A program made the position numbers and the translations under genes. Source: Pterois miles (lineage: Eukaryota > Chordata > Actinopteri > Perciformes > Scorpaenidae). From it: DNA of 64,000 nucleotides. The notes beneath the pieces are model-generated. The model did no database searches. It saw only the letters and a list, made by a program, of their open reading frames with translations, and had not been told where the DNA came from. The stretch spans positions 1,691,001 through 1,755,000 of the forward strand of contig CAMQGK010000516.1 of assembly GCA_947000775.1 (NCBI GenBank), given 5' to 3'. This document shows positions 12,276 through 23,558 of the stretch, piece by piece; the stretch's first letter is position 1; each line of letters opens with the position of its first letter.

Positions 12276-12605
12276 AGAGAAAAATTCAGACCGGTCAAAG
12301 TTTCCTTTTTGCCAATCGTGCTCCTGATAAAGACAGCGCCTGCTCCGGAGCTGATAGAGGGGCTATCTTTCTCCCTTACTCTCTCTCCCCCCTCCTCCCT
12401 CACTTCCCCTCCATCCCTCCACCTCACTCACCCAGCAGTTAGTTTGTGAGGAGGAGAGGAAGAAGGAAAAAAACAAAAACGAACGGCCCTATCAGTGCAG
12501 CATCGTGGTGCTACCATCAACCAGCCACTGCGCAGCAATTAATATCGCTCCAATTACTGTTAAAGGGACAAGGCTGGGACAGGACGATAATGAACACATC
12601 CTCTC
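12276..12605. promoter_or_regulatory. Unique island with GCTCCGGAGCTGATAG motif
   Basis: Non-repetitive sequence with several GATA-type sites: ACGATAAGAG (about 12270), CTCCTGATAAAG (about 12321), CTCCGGAGCTGATA (12343-12356) and GGGGCTATCTTT, then CCCTATCAGTGCAGC and GGACGATAATG further right. The 14-mer at 12343-12356 recurs exactly, in reverse, at 62633-62646. In both places it is preceded (in motif orientation) by GCGCC. I infer a candidate enhancer-like conserved element. Nothing suggests coding. Confidence 0.45.
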
Positions 12606-12633
12606 TTCCCCACCATAGGAATTAAAATACACA

Positions 12634-12700
12634 TACACAAACATGCACGCACGCATGCACGTACATGCACGCACACAGACACACACACAGACACACACAT
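12634..12700. repeat. Interrupted CA-rich microsatellite
   Basis: Imperfect CA/CG/CATG dinucleotide tract (ACACATACACAAACATGCAC and onward), degraded compared with the other CA runs. Confidence 0.8.
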
Positions 12701-14227
12701 AAAACGTGCGCAGCTTGAAAAGGAAATAATGCAAGATAGTGTGGTAATCTTCTTGCATTGTTTAACTCATTGAAGACAACAGACAGAAAGAAATAAATAA
12801 CCAAACAAACCTCGATAAGAGCGGAAATAAATAATAAAATTATGGCGATTTACTTGTTATCTCCTCTTAGCCGTGTGTGTGTGTGTTTTTTGTTACGACT
12901 TGAATAAATTTTCCCCCGGCCTGTCACATCCACATCTCCTACAGGGGAACAGTAGGACAACACAACGGTCAGTGAAAGAGGCAAAACAGAAGAGCATCTC
13001 TGGGCAAACACGTGAATGCACAGAGACACTAACACAACCATGCAGGGCTGTTAGAGCCATGCTGGAGTATTCCAGCATCCATAGGAATATGGCCATTTTG
13101 GGCTATTCTGCAGCACACTGCATACATTTAATGCCAACAGTCAGTGCTTTTTAGTCACATAAAAGTAAGGATGTGGAGGTTGGGTGGAAGCAGGTCCAAC
13201 TTTCATGCCAGAGAGAATTTATGGCTCATCATGTTTTACAATGAATGCATTTTTTTTAACCCCAATGATGTTTTATCCTTTTGTAAGTGTTTTAGCTTCT
13301 TCTCTTGACATAGACTGTAATCAAAATCACCTGACGAACTCAGTATACAGTCCATACTGCATACTTCATTTCTAAGTAGTATGCAGTATGAAACTCTTAA
13401 AGTGATGTAGTTTGCAGAATGCTAACTACTAAAACCTTTACACCAGCCCTTAAGGAACTGGACAAAAAAACTAACTTGTACCACTACTGCAATATTATCA
13501 AAAAACACAACTGTTTTGTTCATGACCAATGTTTGTTTACTTTATAAGATACTGAGTGATTTAGTTCCACCCCCCTTATACTATTTATCATAGTGAAGTA
13601 AAACAAACAGGATCATCAACGAGGGGAGATGGGAAATATAAAATAAAATTTACTGACTGCTTTTTCAGTTACAGCAACAACACTGATCTCCCTCCAGGTG
13701 TTAGCCAGCCAGTCAACATCACCGGCCGGCTGGCAAGCAAGCTTCACCCATGGGTGAGTGTGGAGCTTTTCAACTAATTTCATAATGGACATTTATAATG
13801 TGATACTCAATACAATACAAACCACCCGTCAACATATTTAGCTACTTCAAATAAGAGATTGACCTGAATAAGCCTTAAATGAAAGAGGAAAAGAAAAGAA
13901 CAGGAAAGAACCAAAGTTAGCAACTGCACAGCCAAAGGCCTTTTTTTTCTATCGGCTGTCATAGTGGGAACAGCATGGTTTACTAACAACACTGGCAACG
14001 CAAGGAAACTGATTAGTGGTGGCAATGTGCATGCTCCTGCCTAAACAGAGCTCACTCTATTGTTAATTAATAATCACTGAAATCAAACTAACAACACAAT
14101 AACATTGCTATGAAAAAATGAGTCCAACTGGTCAATGCATCTTTTGAACGAACTTCAACCCAACTGAGTAACTAAAGTAGCTGGTGTTTATTAAACTTAC
14201 TTAAACTTAATCCTGAAAAACTCTTTC
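12701..14227. other. Unique sequence with one short self-complementary patch
   Basis: No exon is recognised. At 13340-13400 there are GCATACT/AGTATGC inverted patches (CATACTGCATACTTC and TAGTATGCAGTATGAAAC), possibly a remnant of a short DNA transposon. A short GT run lies at 12871-12886. Confidence 0.4.
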
Positions 14228-14500
14228 TAATTGCCAGCAGGGGCGACTCCTCTGGTTGCAAAAAGAAGTCTGATTGTAAAGAAATCTATGAGAAAATTAT
14301 CCTACTTCTCACTTGATTTATTACCTCAGTAAACATTGTAAACACGAGTTTGTGGTCTCAATCACTAGTTTCAAGTCTTCTTCAATATAGCATGCATGTT
14401 CATTAATTTTGCAAAAACCAAGATGGCTGTCAAAATGCCAAACTCAAGGCTTCAAAACAGTTCACGAACTGGAGGCTGAAGTTCAATAGGTATAGCATGA
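14228..14500 (+). repeat. Unclassified teleost interspersed repeat
   Basis: It contains ATTGCCAGCAGGGGCGACTC, CTCTGGTTGCAAAAAGAAG, CACTTGATTTATTACCTCAG and CAAGATGGCTGTCAAAATG in order, a combination I recognise as a widespread fish repeat. There are no clear termini or target duplication here. Confidence 0.55.
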
Positions 14501-14606
14501 AGATTCCTTCACCATAGAAATGTACTGTTTTTGCATAATAGTTGTAAATCATTAATACTTTTAAAGCAAATACTACTTTTAATATGAATGTTCACTACAT
14601 CATTAA

Positions 14607-14944
14607 GGGGCGGCAGTAGCTCAGTCTGTAGGGAGTTGGCTTGGGAACCGGAGGGTCACCGGTTCAAGTCCCGACATGGGCCAAAAACTGAGTGTGAACT
14701 GGTAGCTGGAGAGGTGCCAGTTTACCTCTTGGGCACTGCCGAGGTGCCCCTGAGCAAGGCACCAAACCCCCAACCGCTCGGGACGCTTGTCAGGAGCAGC
14801 CCCATCACTCTGACATCTCTCCAATTGTTGCATGTATATGGACCTGTTTGTGCATGTGTGTGTATAAGTTAACAGAGTGAAAAAATTGAATTTCCCCTAG
14901 CGGGACTAATAAAGGAATATCTTCTTCTTCTTCTTCTTCTTCTT
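14607..14944 (+). mobile_element. SINE-A copy 1: tRNA-headed SINE
   Basis: It begins GGGGCGGCAGTAGCTCAGTC. The box A-like AGTAGCTCAGTCTGTAGG and box B-like GGTTCAAGTCC are spaced as in a tRNA, giving an internal RNA polymerase III promoter. The body reads GCTGGAGAGGTGCCAG and TGAGCAAGGCACCAAACC. The 3' tail GACTAATAAAGGAATATC is followed by a CTT microsatellite (14919-14944). Such 3' ends are thought to be borrowed from a partner LINE. It sits about 150 bp beyond the splice donor of the exon at 15095-15229 and in the opposite orientation. Confidence 0.9.
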
Positions 14945-15094
14945 AAGTATGGTGAAACAGAATGTGAATACTTCATTAAATGAATTCAGACCAAAAATCA
15001 CATTATAATTTTGGTTTGCACCAGTACATTTGTGGTTAGAAATAACAAACTGGCAGATTTACTGTCTGTCCAGAACCCCTGTAAGCGTACTGAC

Positions 15095-15229
15095 CTGGAC
15101 CCCTCCATTGTAGCACCTCCTCTTCGTCCTCCCCTTCCTCTTCCTCCTCCCCACTGTGTGTTAGACCTTGCTCCTCCCTGTCCTCGTCTTCATCGTTGGG
15201 GCCTCCTCCAGAGTCCTGCGTCCCAGGCC
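15095..15229 (-). CDS. Internal coding exon of an unidentified gene, acidic segment
   Basis: Read on the minus strand, the acceptor is TGTGTATCCAG before GGCCTGGGACG and the donor is GGTCCAG followed by GTCAGTACG. The exon is 135 bp, phase 1 at both ends. It encodes about 45 residues with about 18 Asp or Glu, including NDEDEDREEQ and GEEEEEGEDEEE, and ends LQWRGP. The first split codon joins to the exon at 28767-28913 as Gly, in frame with no stop. I infer these are consecutive exons of one minus-strand gene. The peptide is surely disordered; its function is unknown to me. A long simple-sequence artefact is the alternative, since GAG/GAA codons dominate, but both splice sites and matching phase argue against it. 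Confidence 0.65.
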
Positions 15230-16307
15230 CTGGATACACAACACAGTCACATTTAAAGCACTCCCTCCAGCAAGTTTTACTTCTTTTTATCATTTTTATT
15301 TCAACTTTTTTTGGTTAACATTTCTCAAAGAAAAAATGGGGGTGTGGTTAATAGTCAGATGTAATTCATTACCATGTCAACCAGATTTCAATGTTTTTAA
15401 ATCAAGTTTAGATGAAAATAATTTAGATGAAGTGTTTATCAGATCACAAATGACAACACAGTGACTCTCTTGAGAAGAGAGAGCTGCACCGCGACATGCT
15501 GTTCACAGTGCACCTGTGCATATGATGCTGAGGTCCACTGTTTGAAATGCAGTTTCGAGACATTTTGGAGGTGAGCCGTCCACCATCTCTCCTCAGCTCC
15601 TGCACCGACTACACCGGGCTGCTATGTGATTCAGTTATTTCTAACACGACTTTTCTCTTGTTTCCGTTGAACTGAAAGTTGTGCTCCCCTTCGTTCAGAC
15701 CAGTTAAAGGCCCTCGTACCTTTGGTATTGGCTGCTTTCCATTTCAATACGGTACAGAACAGAGTAAGTGTGTGAGACAGCTAGTGTATTATCTTAATTC
15801 TGACAGTGGGATTTCACCCGTTCACCACACACACAAATGCCATCATGAAAATAAACATACTAATCTAAGGTGGAGGACACTAAAAAATAAAATGAAAACC
15901 CTCAGTTACTAATACAAGGTGGGATAACTAACTACACCTACCTAGCTAACTAACTAGAAAGACAAACTGACAGACATATCAACACATTCATTGGTTTGCT
16001 GCTGCCCAGACTCAAACTAGCAACCTGCAGCTTGGTGGATGACGTCTGACCTGCTTCTACTATAGTATATACTATAATATATGTCATATTCCCATATTAG
16101 CAGCAGCAATTTTTTTTATTTATCAAAAAAGAAAGACAATCAGTGTGGCTAATCAACTTAGTCAGGAAATGACTCACATAAATAAGAAATATCACATAAA
16201 GCCAAAACACACTGGAGGGGGTGGGGGTGGGGCGCCTTACACATACTCAAATATACTATTGACTCCTATCCCAAACTAACTCTCAGCCTTCAAAAACATA
16301 CATTGAA

Positions 16308-16311
<4 letters not shown>
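15230..16311. other. Intron sequence, nothing recognised
   Basis: This is the 3' end of the inferred 13.5 kb intron on the minus strand (15230-28766). No repeat family is confidently identified. A palindromic patch TATAGTATATACTATAATATA lies at about 16061. Confidence 0.45.

Positions 16312-16351
<40 letters not shown>
16312..16351. repeat. (GT)n microsatellite
   Basis: About 20 GT units, uninterrupted. Confidence 0.95.
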
Positions 16352-16352
<1 letters not shown>

Positions 16353-16798
16353 TGGGCAGTGGCTGTTCCTCTGTGTTGATCAAAGGTGGCAGTGAAATGA
16401 GCTGTGTATAACAAAACACCCCACCACACAGAGATGGACTTTTTGCTTCCCACTGCAACTCTGGAGAATCAAAGACTCATCAAAAGCAATGTCTTCACCC
16501 TCTGCCTCTAGTTCTGTCTCTTTCCATCCATTTTCCACCAATTTTTCATTCTCTCTCCATCAATGTCCACCATCCTTCTCTCTCTTTCTTTTCCCTGTTG
16601 GCGGGTGTTGTCAAGTCCTGCGTCTCCCTCTCTTCTCTTCTATCTTTCCATCTCCCCTCGGCCTGTCACCTTCAGAAGAAACTGAGGCTGCCTCTGTTCC
16701 TGTAATCAGCACTGATATCCCTACTATTGATCAAGCTGATTACAGGGCCTCCTGCTCACTGATCAAAGAGATCCGTCTGTGCTTCTGCACATGGCTGG

Positions 16799-16801
<3 letters not shown>
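16352..16801. promoter_or_regulatory. Unique island between two GT repeats
   Basis: A pyrimidine-rich half (16490-16670) is followed by a unique stretch with GTAATCAGCACTGATATCCC, TACTATTGATCAAGCTGATT and CACTGATCAAAGAGATCC. The two GT tracts flank it. No splice sites in frame are seen. The 122-residue plus-strand frame is Ser/Phe/Pro-rich low complexity and is rejected as a gene. Confidence 0.3.

Positions 16802-16833
<32 letters not shown>
16802..16833. repeat. (GT)n microsatellite
   Basis: About 16 GT units. Confidence 0.95.
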
Positions 16834-16836
<3 letters not shown>

Positions 16837-18060
16837 ATCCAGCATGCACATATGTGAACCTTGAACTTTGCCTGTGCATCTGGTATCAGCTGGTTCATCA
16901 CACTGCTCGGTCCCTCCCTATTAGCAGGACTCATGATTAGTTAGATTAGATTAATAGTTACATCACAGCTCCTCAGTTAATCTGAGCTGAAGATCACTCT
17001 CTTCTTGTTCTGTTCTTGGTCTTGCATCATTATCATCAGGCCAAGGGTTAGGGTGACTCATAGCTGAATGCCTGGGAACAGATCACAAACATTTCACTAT
17101 TAATTTCACTAATCATTTTCTGCATAGCTACAGCAAAATAAGGTGACCCAGAACTTTAACCTCTTTTACCCGACGGACTCAGTACCGGGTTCACCTGAGC
17201 TGTGTGTTAAAACACTTTCTTTAAAAACTTCATAAAATGCTGTGGTGGTCTTTTTTCTGAAGAGTTTCTAAAAGACAAGGTCTTAACACTACCTAAACAA
17301 TCCATCAAGAGTATTTTGTCCAAACAATGTTTATTTGGCAAAGATTTCAATATTTTAGTACCATAATAAATAATTAATTTGCAATATTTTTTTACCATTT
17401 TTATATTGAATGTACATACTTGACTTTGGATTCTTTTTTATTATCTTCTTTACACTGATATTGATCTCATTTGTTATTATTAGTATTATTTAAACTTGAT
17501 CATATTTCATTTTCATAATAAAACTACTCCATTCTGAGTCAAAATTGTACATTAAAATTTTGTTGTTTTTTATGAATTTTATACTGTGAACAATAGCAGA
17601 ATCTGATGATGCACAAGGTAAATGTCATGACTAAAGGCGCCACTGTGTGCACATACCTTCCTGTAGTGGATATCAGTAGTATTTTAAAACCAGATGTCTA
17701 ATCGAAAAAACATTTTAGGCGAGGATAAACATGTAAATTACTCCTTTGGTTCATCACAGTTTACTCAGGCATAGCAACAGTCACAATGTTACTGACAATT
17801 GGGATGAATTCTCAGAGGCCTTACCTATCCATAGAGACCTGGTAGTTGTTGAGCTATTCATGATTTATTTTGGGTAGGTCTGCCTTGGCGAACCACACCT
17901 TCCAAGAGCCGAGGGTTGAGTAGGGTTGAAGTTTACCAAGCTCTGACCAAATGCAAAAACGTCACCAAGAAAAAAAAAATCATATAGAGAGATCTTAACT
18001 GCCGTAACTGATTTAAGAGTTCCTTTACATATGTTCAGAGGTTTGACAAACATATTCTGT
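16834..18060. other. Intron sequence, nothing recognised
   Basis: AT-rich and unique as far as I can see. No exon or repeat boundaries are found. Confidence 0.4.
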
Positions 18061-18770
18061 CACTTTGATACTATCACGTTATGCTGATATGTATTGCCAT
18101 TTTTAAGTACTGTGATTCGATATTATGATATATCATGATTTTTTTTTCTTTTTTAACACTAGACCATGGGAAAAAGTTGAATTATACACCTCTAGGGACT
18201 TTTACTTTGGGAAAACATCTAAATTAATATCTTCAAATGTTTGATTTTCAGCATGTATGTAATCAAAGATGTCCAGTTGTCAGTTTTCGAGCAACCCAAA
18301 AATCAAAGAATAAAGACATTTCCCTCACAAATCAGTGGTACACAATACAATACACAATACAATAACGTTTCCTGTCCATGACAGAGTTAACATGCAGCTT
18401 TAGCCGTGATGTCTAGCTCTGCTTTTCCTGCAATGTGTGAAACCCACAGTGTTTCCATACTTACTCACTTATTTACATGCTGTATGTGTAGTGTTTACCA
18501 CGTTGGACTTAAAATGTGAAGGTGCAGGTTGTATCCATGCTGACCCTTCGCCACTTTCTGCTTTTTCATAGTCAGTCAGTTTGTTTTGGTTGAAGGATAT
18601 GGAACGGACATAATGTCATGTTACTCAGACTACAACAATAAAAGCAGTAACTTCCTTTTACTTCCACATAGACTCAAATTAACCAAATATATCGACTCTG
18701 GCATTAAAAAATTGATTTCAAAATCATAAAAAATGAGATACATAGGTGAATAGATTTTTCCCCACTCCTA
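18061..18770 (+). mobile_element. hAT-1 copy 3: 5'-truncated and internally deleted
   Basis: The TAGGGCTGGG terminus is missing; homology starts about CACTTTGATACTATCACG. It continues through ACACTAGACCATGGGAAAAA, CTCTAGGGACTTTTACTTTG and GCAGCTTTAGCCGTGATGTC to TTTTTCCCCACTCCTA. It is very close to copy 2 in its 5' half. Confidence 0.75.
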
Positions 18771-18955
18771 CTAAACAATATCAAAAGTGATGATGTGTAA
18801 AGATAATACATCACAAATGTTGCTCAAGAAAACATGAGAATAATAAGCATATCTGCGGTGAGAACCCAAAATTGCACATTTGGTTTAAGACATTATTATC
18901 ATTAAAGCCTGAACACTGACCAGAGGTCGGTGATTGACCTATTGTTCTTCTAATG

Positions 18956-19001
<46 letters not shown>
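18956..19001. repeat. (ATT)n microsatellite
   Basis: About 15 ATT units, directly at the left edge of the composite repeat that follows. Confidence 0.95.
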
Positions 19002-19004
<3 letters not shown>

Positions 19005-20758
19005 TGCCGCTTTGAGCTGAAAAATGAGGTGCTTAGGCTATTCAAAAAGTTTTGAAATTTGGAACACGTATCAAACGTGCGTGAAATCGGTTTTTGACAT
19101 GGGTCCAAAGCTCGGGTGTAGCAAATTGGCTCGATAGTGCCCCTATTGAATTTCTCGGTGCCATGTTTCACCTAGATGGATGAAATTTGGCAGATAGATG
19201 TAACGCGGAAGTGGGAGGTATCCCCCAAACCTAAAAAGGATGTCAGCCATTTTGAATTTTATGCTGATTTTTTTTTTTACTATTTCTAGGCACTATACTT
19301 TAACAAACTCTTCCAACAGATTTAACCCGATCAACTTCATATTTGCTCAGAAGTATCTTAAGACCTTTGTGATTGTTCAAAGATCAAAACGTTATCGAAC
19401 TATGTTGCTGTGGCATGATGGCAAAAATGAAGTTGTTATAACTTTGTCATACATTAACAGATCTGCTCCAAATTTCTCATGCATGATGAAAGTCCCTTGA
19501 CAACACCTAAATACAAATTTTGTCTCTCAGTCATTGTGTTTTACATGCTGATGTCCTGTTCCTCACAGATGAAGCCGATCCTCCTCAAATTATGTCAAAA
19601 AAGCCTTATGAATTTGATGATGCTTCCTATCAAAAATTGTGAGTTTTTATCGAATGGCGGCGCCATGGAGCCATGGCAAATTTCAATGACTCGCCATGAA
19701 TAAACAAACTATTGTAACTTGAGTTCAACTCCAGTTGAGCAGATCTTTACCAAATTTGATACATTTGATAAGCATCCAGGCCTGAAGACATCTGCAGTCT
19801 CTGTCTTTGAATCATACTCATAGTGCCATCTAGTGGTAACAGGAAGTAACAGTCTATATTTTGGTGTGTTTTTCTATTTTTCGACCCCAAAGTTGGACCA
19901 GGAAATGGAAACACATTCATGATGCCAGACAGAGATGCGTTAGAGGTTTTTGTGAAATGGTGTTGCCATGGCAACGCATTGTTCACCATGAAACAGGAAG
20001 TTGTTTTTGTGAGGTTAGGGTTGCTTAGAAATGAACGAAACTTGGCACAATTGTTGCAAAACTGTGTTAACAGATATGATTTTTGGGCTTGGCTGTGGCA
20101 AGGGGGCTTGATAGCGCTCACTACAAAATTTCAACGAAGCAGCCCGTGTGGTACGTTTCACCTAGATGTACAAAATTTGATAGGCAGATGTATCAACTCT
20201 AGACTTAAAAAAAGACTCCTGGGGCCATGTACATTTTAATTTTCTGTGATTTTTTTGTGTATTTTCTTAAGACTGTTGTGACAAAAAGTTGTTCAAATCG
20301 TGAGGTTTTATGGCATGTTGACGTGGCATGTGGCTGAGCATTTACATGATTCGCCATTGAAAGACAAACTGCAGTAACTCAACTGTGCTGAGACCAGTCT
20401 GCCCCAAACCTAACCTACTTTGTAGCAGTTCAGGCCTGAAGACATCTACATGGCAATATTGACTCGTAGTCATAGCGCCACCTACTGGCAACAGGAAATG
20501 AGCGTCATGTGACAAACATTATCTGATTCACATGAGATTTACATTGTGTGATCTACACTAGATAATGGGAAACATTAACAAAAAATTGCAATACGTTGTT
20601 TCCTTTGCCGCTCAATCCACGCATGAAATGACATCTAGCTTGTGTGTGCAATGTCCGATGGTCATTCAAATGTACGGGTGTGTTGACCATAGTCCCGCCA
20701 GTACCGCTCATATGCGGGAAGGTGCGAGGGCTTGTTCATTGCTGCTTGCAGCTTTAAT
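19002..20758 (+). repeat. Composite unclassified teleost repeat with internal duplication
   Basis: About 1.76 kb ending TGCTGCTTGCAGCTTTAATT, a terminus I recognise from an abundant fish repeat. Blocks occur twice: GTTTCACCTAGATG at 19165 and 20155 (990 bp apart), CAGGCCTGAAGACATCT at 19777 and 20431 (654 bp apart), and AGTGGTAACAGGAAGTAACA versus ACTGGCAACAGGAAATGAGC. The unequal spacing means the two units carry different internal deletions or insertions. Reading frames inside are short and on both strands, with no recognisable domain. Confidence 0.65.
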
Positions 20759-21710
20759 TTTAACCGTTGTTATTTAAAAAGCAGTTAATCCACTTTCTTC
20801 TGTCTAAATCGCTGCCTCCTCCTCCTCCTCCTCCTAACTTTTGCCTTTCTTTTCACTTCCTCCTTCCTAGCTGTCCTCTCTCCTCCTGTTTCTCTCTTTC
20901 TCTCTTTCTCGCTCTCTCTCCCTCACCCCCCATTTTCAGCCTCCACCCCGATAACACCTCAGCTGTCTGCACAAAGGCCATGTTTACCCTTGCATTCCCA
21001 CTCCGATAAACAGCGATAGCACCCAATCGATACCAGCCATAAACGCCCCATGACCACGTGACGCCCTCACACTCCGTTGTTATTAATGTAACAGCTGAGA
21101 GATTGGATCTGCATCGTCAAATAAATCAACACACACACACACACACACACACACAGAGAGAGAAGCAGATGCGTACATACATACACCATCCTTCTTCATG
21201 TCACGTCCACCTTTTAACTCCACCCACATGCAAACACTCATACACATGGCGACATACTGTACACACACTACAGCAAGCAGACACACATGCACACCCCCTC
21301 TGTCTAAACAGTGCCATTATTTTCAGCTATAAATCACATTGAATGACACATTGATTTTATCCTGCAGGGGCTGAAGCGAGGGAGGGGAGCTGGAGACACA
21401 GTTATTGCGTTTAATATTATCAATATTATCTCCCATATCATCTCAGACATGGAGGCAGGTATCAGGAGGAGTCGACAGACACTTTTCTGCCAAACCCCTC
21501 CTCCCTCTCTCTCTGTGTTACACCTCCCCCCTCCAAAGCAAGACAGTCTCCATCAATCTGATAAGCTGAACTTCCCCTGTCACACCCACAGGGCAAAGTC
21601 ACCCAACAATCTCTGATTCTTCTACAACTTCTACAACCCTCTGTACATTTCTTTTTCTCTTCTTTCTGATTTTGATGCTGCCCTTTTGTCTTTTCATCTG
21701 TTCTTTACAT
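20759..21710. promoter_or_regulatory. Unique island set around a CA repeat
   Basis: A pyrimidine tract (20805-20940) is followed by unique sequence with GATA-type sites: CACCCCGATAACACCTCAG, CACTCCGATAAACAGCGATA and CCAATCGATACCAGCCATAA (20945-21045), then ATCATCTCAGACATGGAGGC and CAATCTGATAAGCTGAACTT on the right (21380-21570). A CA repeat divides it. No coding evidence. It is a candidate regulatory region by resemblance to the other islands. Confidence 0.35.
21129..21154. repeat. (CA)n microsatellite
   Basis: About 13 CA units followed by a short GA run. Confidence 0.93.
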
Positions 21711-22022
21711 GGGGGCGGCAGTAGCTCAGTCTGTAAGGACTTGGGTTAGGACGCGGACGTCACGGGTTCAAGACCCCCATGGACCAAGACCAACTGGTTG
21801 CTGGAGAGGTGCCAGTTTACCTCTTGGGCACTGCCGAGGTGCCCCTGAGCAAGGCACCGAACCCCCAACTGCTCTGGGCGCTTGTCAGGAGCAGCCCCAT
21901 CACTCTGACATCTCTCCATTGACGCATGTATATGTACTTGTGTGAACAACAGAGTGTAAAACTGAATTTCCCCACTGTGGGACTAATAAAGGAATATCTT
22001 TCTTTCTTTCTTTCTTTCTTTG
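21711..22022 (+). mobile_element. SINE-A copy 2 with probable target duplication
   Basis: Head GGGGCGGCAGTAGCTCAGTC and box B-like GGTTCAAGACC, body as in copy 1, then CCCACTGTGGGACTAATAAA and a (TTTC)n tail. The left flank TCTGTTCTTTACAT (21697-21710) and the right flank TCTGTTCCTTCACAT (22023-22037) differ by one substitution and one insertion, so they are a likely target-site duplication from retrotransposition. Confidence 0.9.
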
Positions 22023-22267
22023 TCTGTTCCTTCACATTTGAGGTTCAACATATCTCCACCTTGGTCAATTCTATGGCAAAGATAGAGCTACAAAGGAAAT
22101 GGACAAACCCAAGGTATGGACCCTTACGTCCTCCACCTTGTACACAGCAGCTAGAGAAAACAGCATGCCAGTAGCAACTGCAGTTGCCTGTCAATGTCTA
22201 CACTGCATCCATTAAGCCACAGTACCGCTGGCAAACCATTACACAATCAATGTAGTGACTAAGTATG

Positions 22268-22996
22268 CTAGTTTGGATTTTTTTTTTTAACCGATTATTA
22301 ATCGTTAACCAATAAGATAAGTGTGTTGCATGCAGCAGTGCTATTTTTAGTGCTAACAAGCCGCCCAGCTGAAACAATCAGCCAATGCACAAACAGGTAA
22401 ATCCATCATTTACCACCAGCAGCTGTGTCCATTCAAAACAGACAACCGAGTCCCCAGTTCACCAGACTTGGAGCGTTACTGTAGCAGCCATGTCACTGCA
22501 TGTTTTGTCCCAGTAACTCTTCACCGCACCATTTAGTTTAGCTGCAAGGTTATCAACTGTTTGTCTGCCTGACTACTCTTTCAATGTAGTGTAACTTTAG
22601 TGAGCGTTAAGTCGACAGACAGACTGTGTGTGATGACGGTTTACTCTTGTCAACCAGGCGTAACGTCAGGGAGTGTCTGACAGACTGTGTGGCGGCAGTG
22701 AGTGTGGGGTTGTTGGTGGTGTTTCAGCTGTGAACGTAGCAGTGTGTACCGTTTATTTGTTGGTGAAAGTTAAAAGGTTAAAGTGAAGGTGGTGAGCCTT
22801 GGCGTTAGCATTAACAGCGGCGGCTGTTAAGGTGGACCGGCTATTCTCTTTAAAGTGACAAGCTGCTCATCTAAGTTTTTTTTCAGCTTTCAATTTAACC
22901 TTTAGTATACATTTTAACCATTTAACCAATAGCATTACTTAAAATTCTTGTTTTCGTAAATGGTTAAACGGTTAATTATTAACATCCCGAGTACTA
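22268..22996 (+). mobile_element. hAT-2 copy A: TAATTATTAACATCCC end
   Basis: The left end is degraded (TTAACCGATTATTAATCGTT). The right end reads GGTTAATTATTAACATCCC. The body holds AAGGTGGACCGGCTATTCTC, TTTAAAGTGACAAGCTGCTC and TTTAACCATTTAACCAATAG, shared with the copies at 27796-28330 and 60972-61637. No transposase is seen. Confidence 0.65.
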
Positions 22997-23017
22997 AGGA
23001 ACGTACAGTAAATCAGA

Positions 23018-23252
23018 ACCGCTTATCCCGTTAGAGGTCGCAGGGGGCTGGAGCCGATCCCAGCTGGCATTGGGCGAAGGCGGTGTTCACCCTGGACAGA
23101 TTGCCAGTGCATCGCAGGGCTGACAACGCTCACATTCACACGTAGGAGTGAATATGTGTAATCAATTAACCTAAACTGCATGTCTTTAACCTAAACCCAA
23201 GCTAACACGGGAAGAACATGCAAACTCCACACAAGAGCCCCAAGGTGGACTT
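23018..23252 (-). mobile_element. SINE-B fragment lacking the head
   Basis: Reverse copy. GCTTATCCCGTTAGAGGTCG, GGGCTGGAGCCGATCCCAGC and GAACATGCAAACTCCACACA mark the body. The tRNA-like head is missing because the element stops near 23252, where the chimeric SINE begins. Confidence 0.8.
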
Positions 23253-23264
23253 AATTTGAAGAAG

Positions 23265-23558
23265 AAGAAAAAGAAGAAGATCTGCCTTTATTAGTCCCAC
23301 AGTGGGGAAATTCAATTTACACTCTGTTTAACTTATACATGGTACATGCAGACAAACACACACACACATGCAGTAATGGAGAGATGTCAGAGTGAGGGGG
23401 CTGCTCCTGACAAGCGCCCCGAGCAGTTGGGGGTTTGGTGCCTTGCTCAGGGACACCTCGGCAGTGCCCAAGAGGTAAACTGGCACCTCTCCAGCTACCT
23501 CTTGGGAACCTCTTGCTGTGAGGCGATGGTGCTAACCACTGCACCACCTTTCAGCCCC
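23265..23558 (-). mobile_element. Chimeric SINE: SINE-B head on SINE-A body
   Basis: Read on the minus strand, the 5' end is GGGCTGAAAGGTGGTGCAGT then GGTTAGCACCATCGCCTCAC and AGCAAGAGG, which is the SINE-B head. It then switches to the SINE-A body (CTGGAGAGGTGCCAGTTTAC, TGAGCAAGGCACCAAACC) and SINE-A tail (GTGGGACTAATAAAGGC) with a GAA/CTT-type microsatellite. The normal SINE-A head with box B is absent. Template switching during reverse transcription, or recombination between the two families, would explain it. Confidence 0.8.

Noticed and set aside
14607..14680. tRNA gene suggested by box A and box B
   Set aside because: It is the head of a SINE repeated at 21711 and 33525 with a shared body and microsatellite tail; no cloverleaf with acceptor pairing is evident.
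16489..16857. 122-residue plus-strand frame
   Set aside because: Ser/Phe/Pro low complexity from pyrimidine-rich DNA running into a GT repeat.
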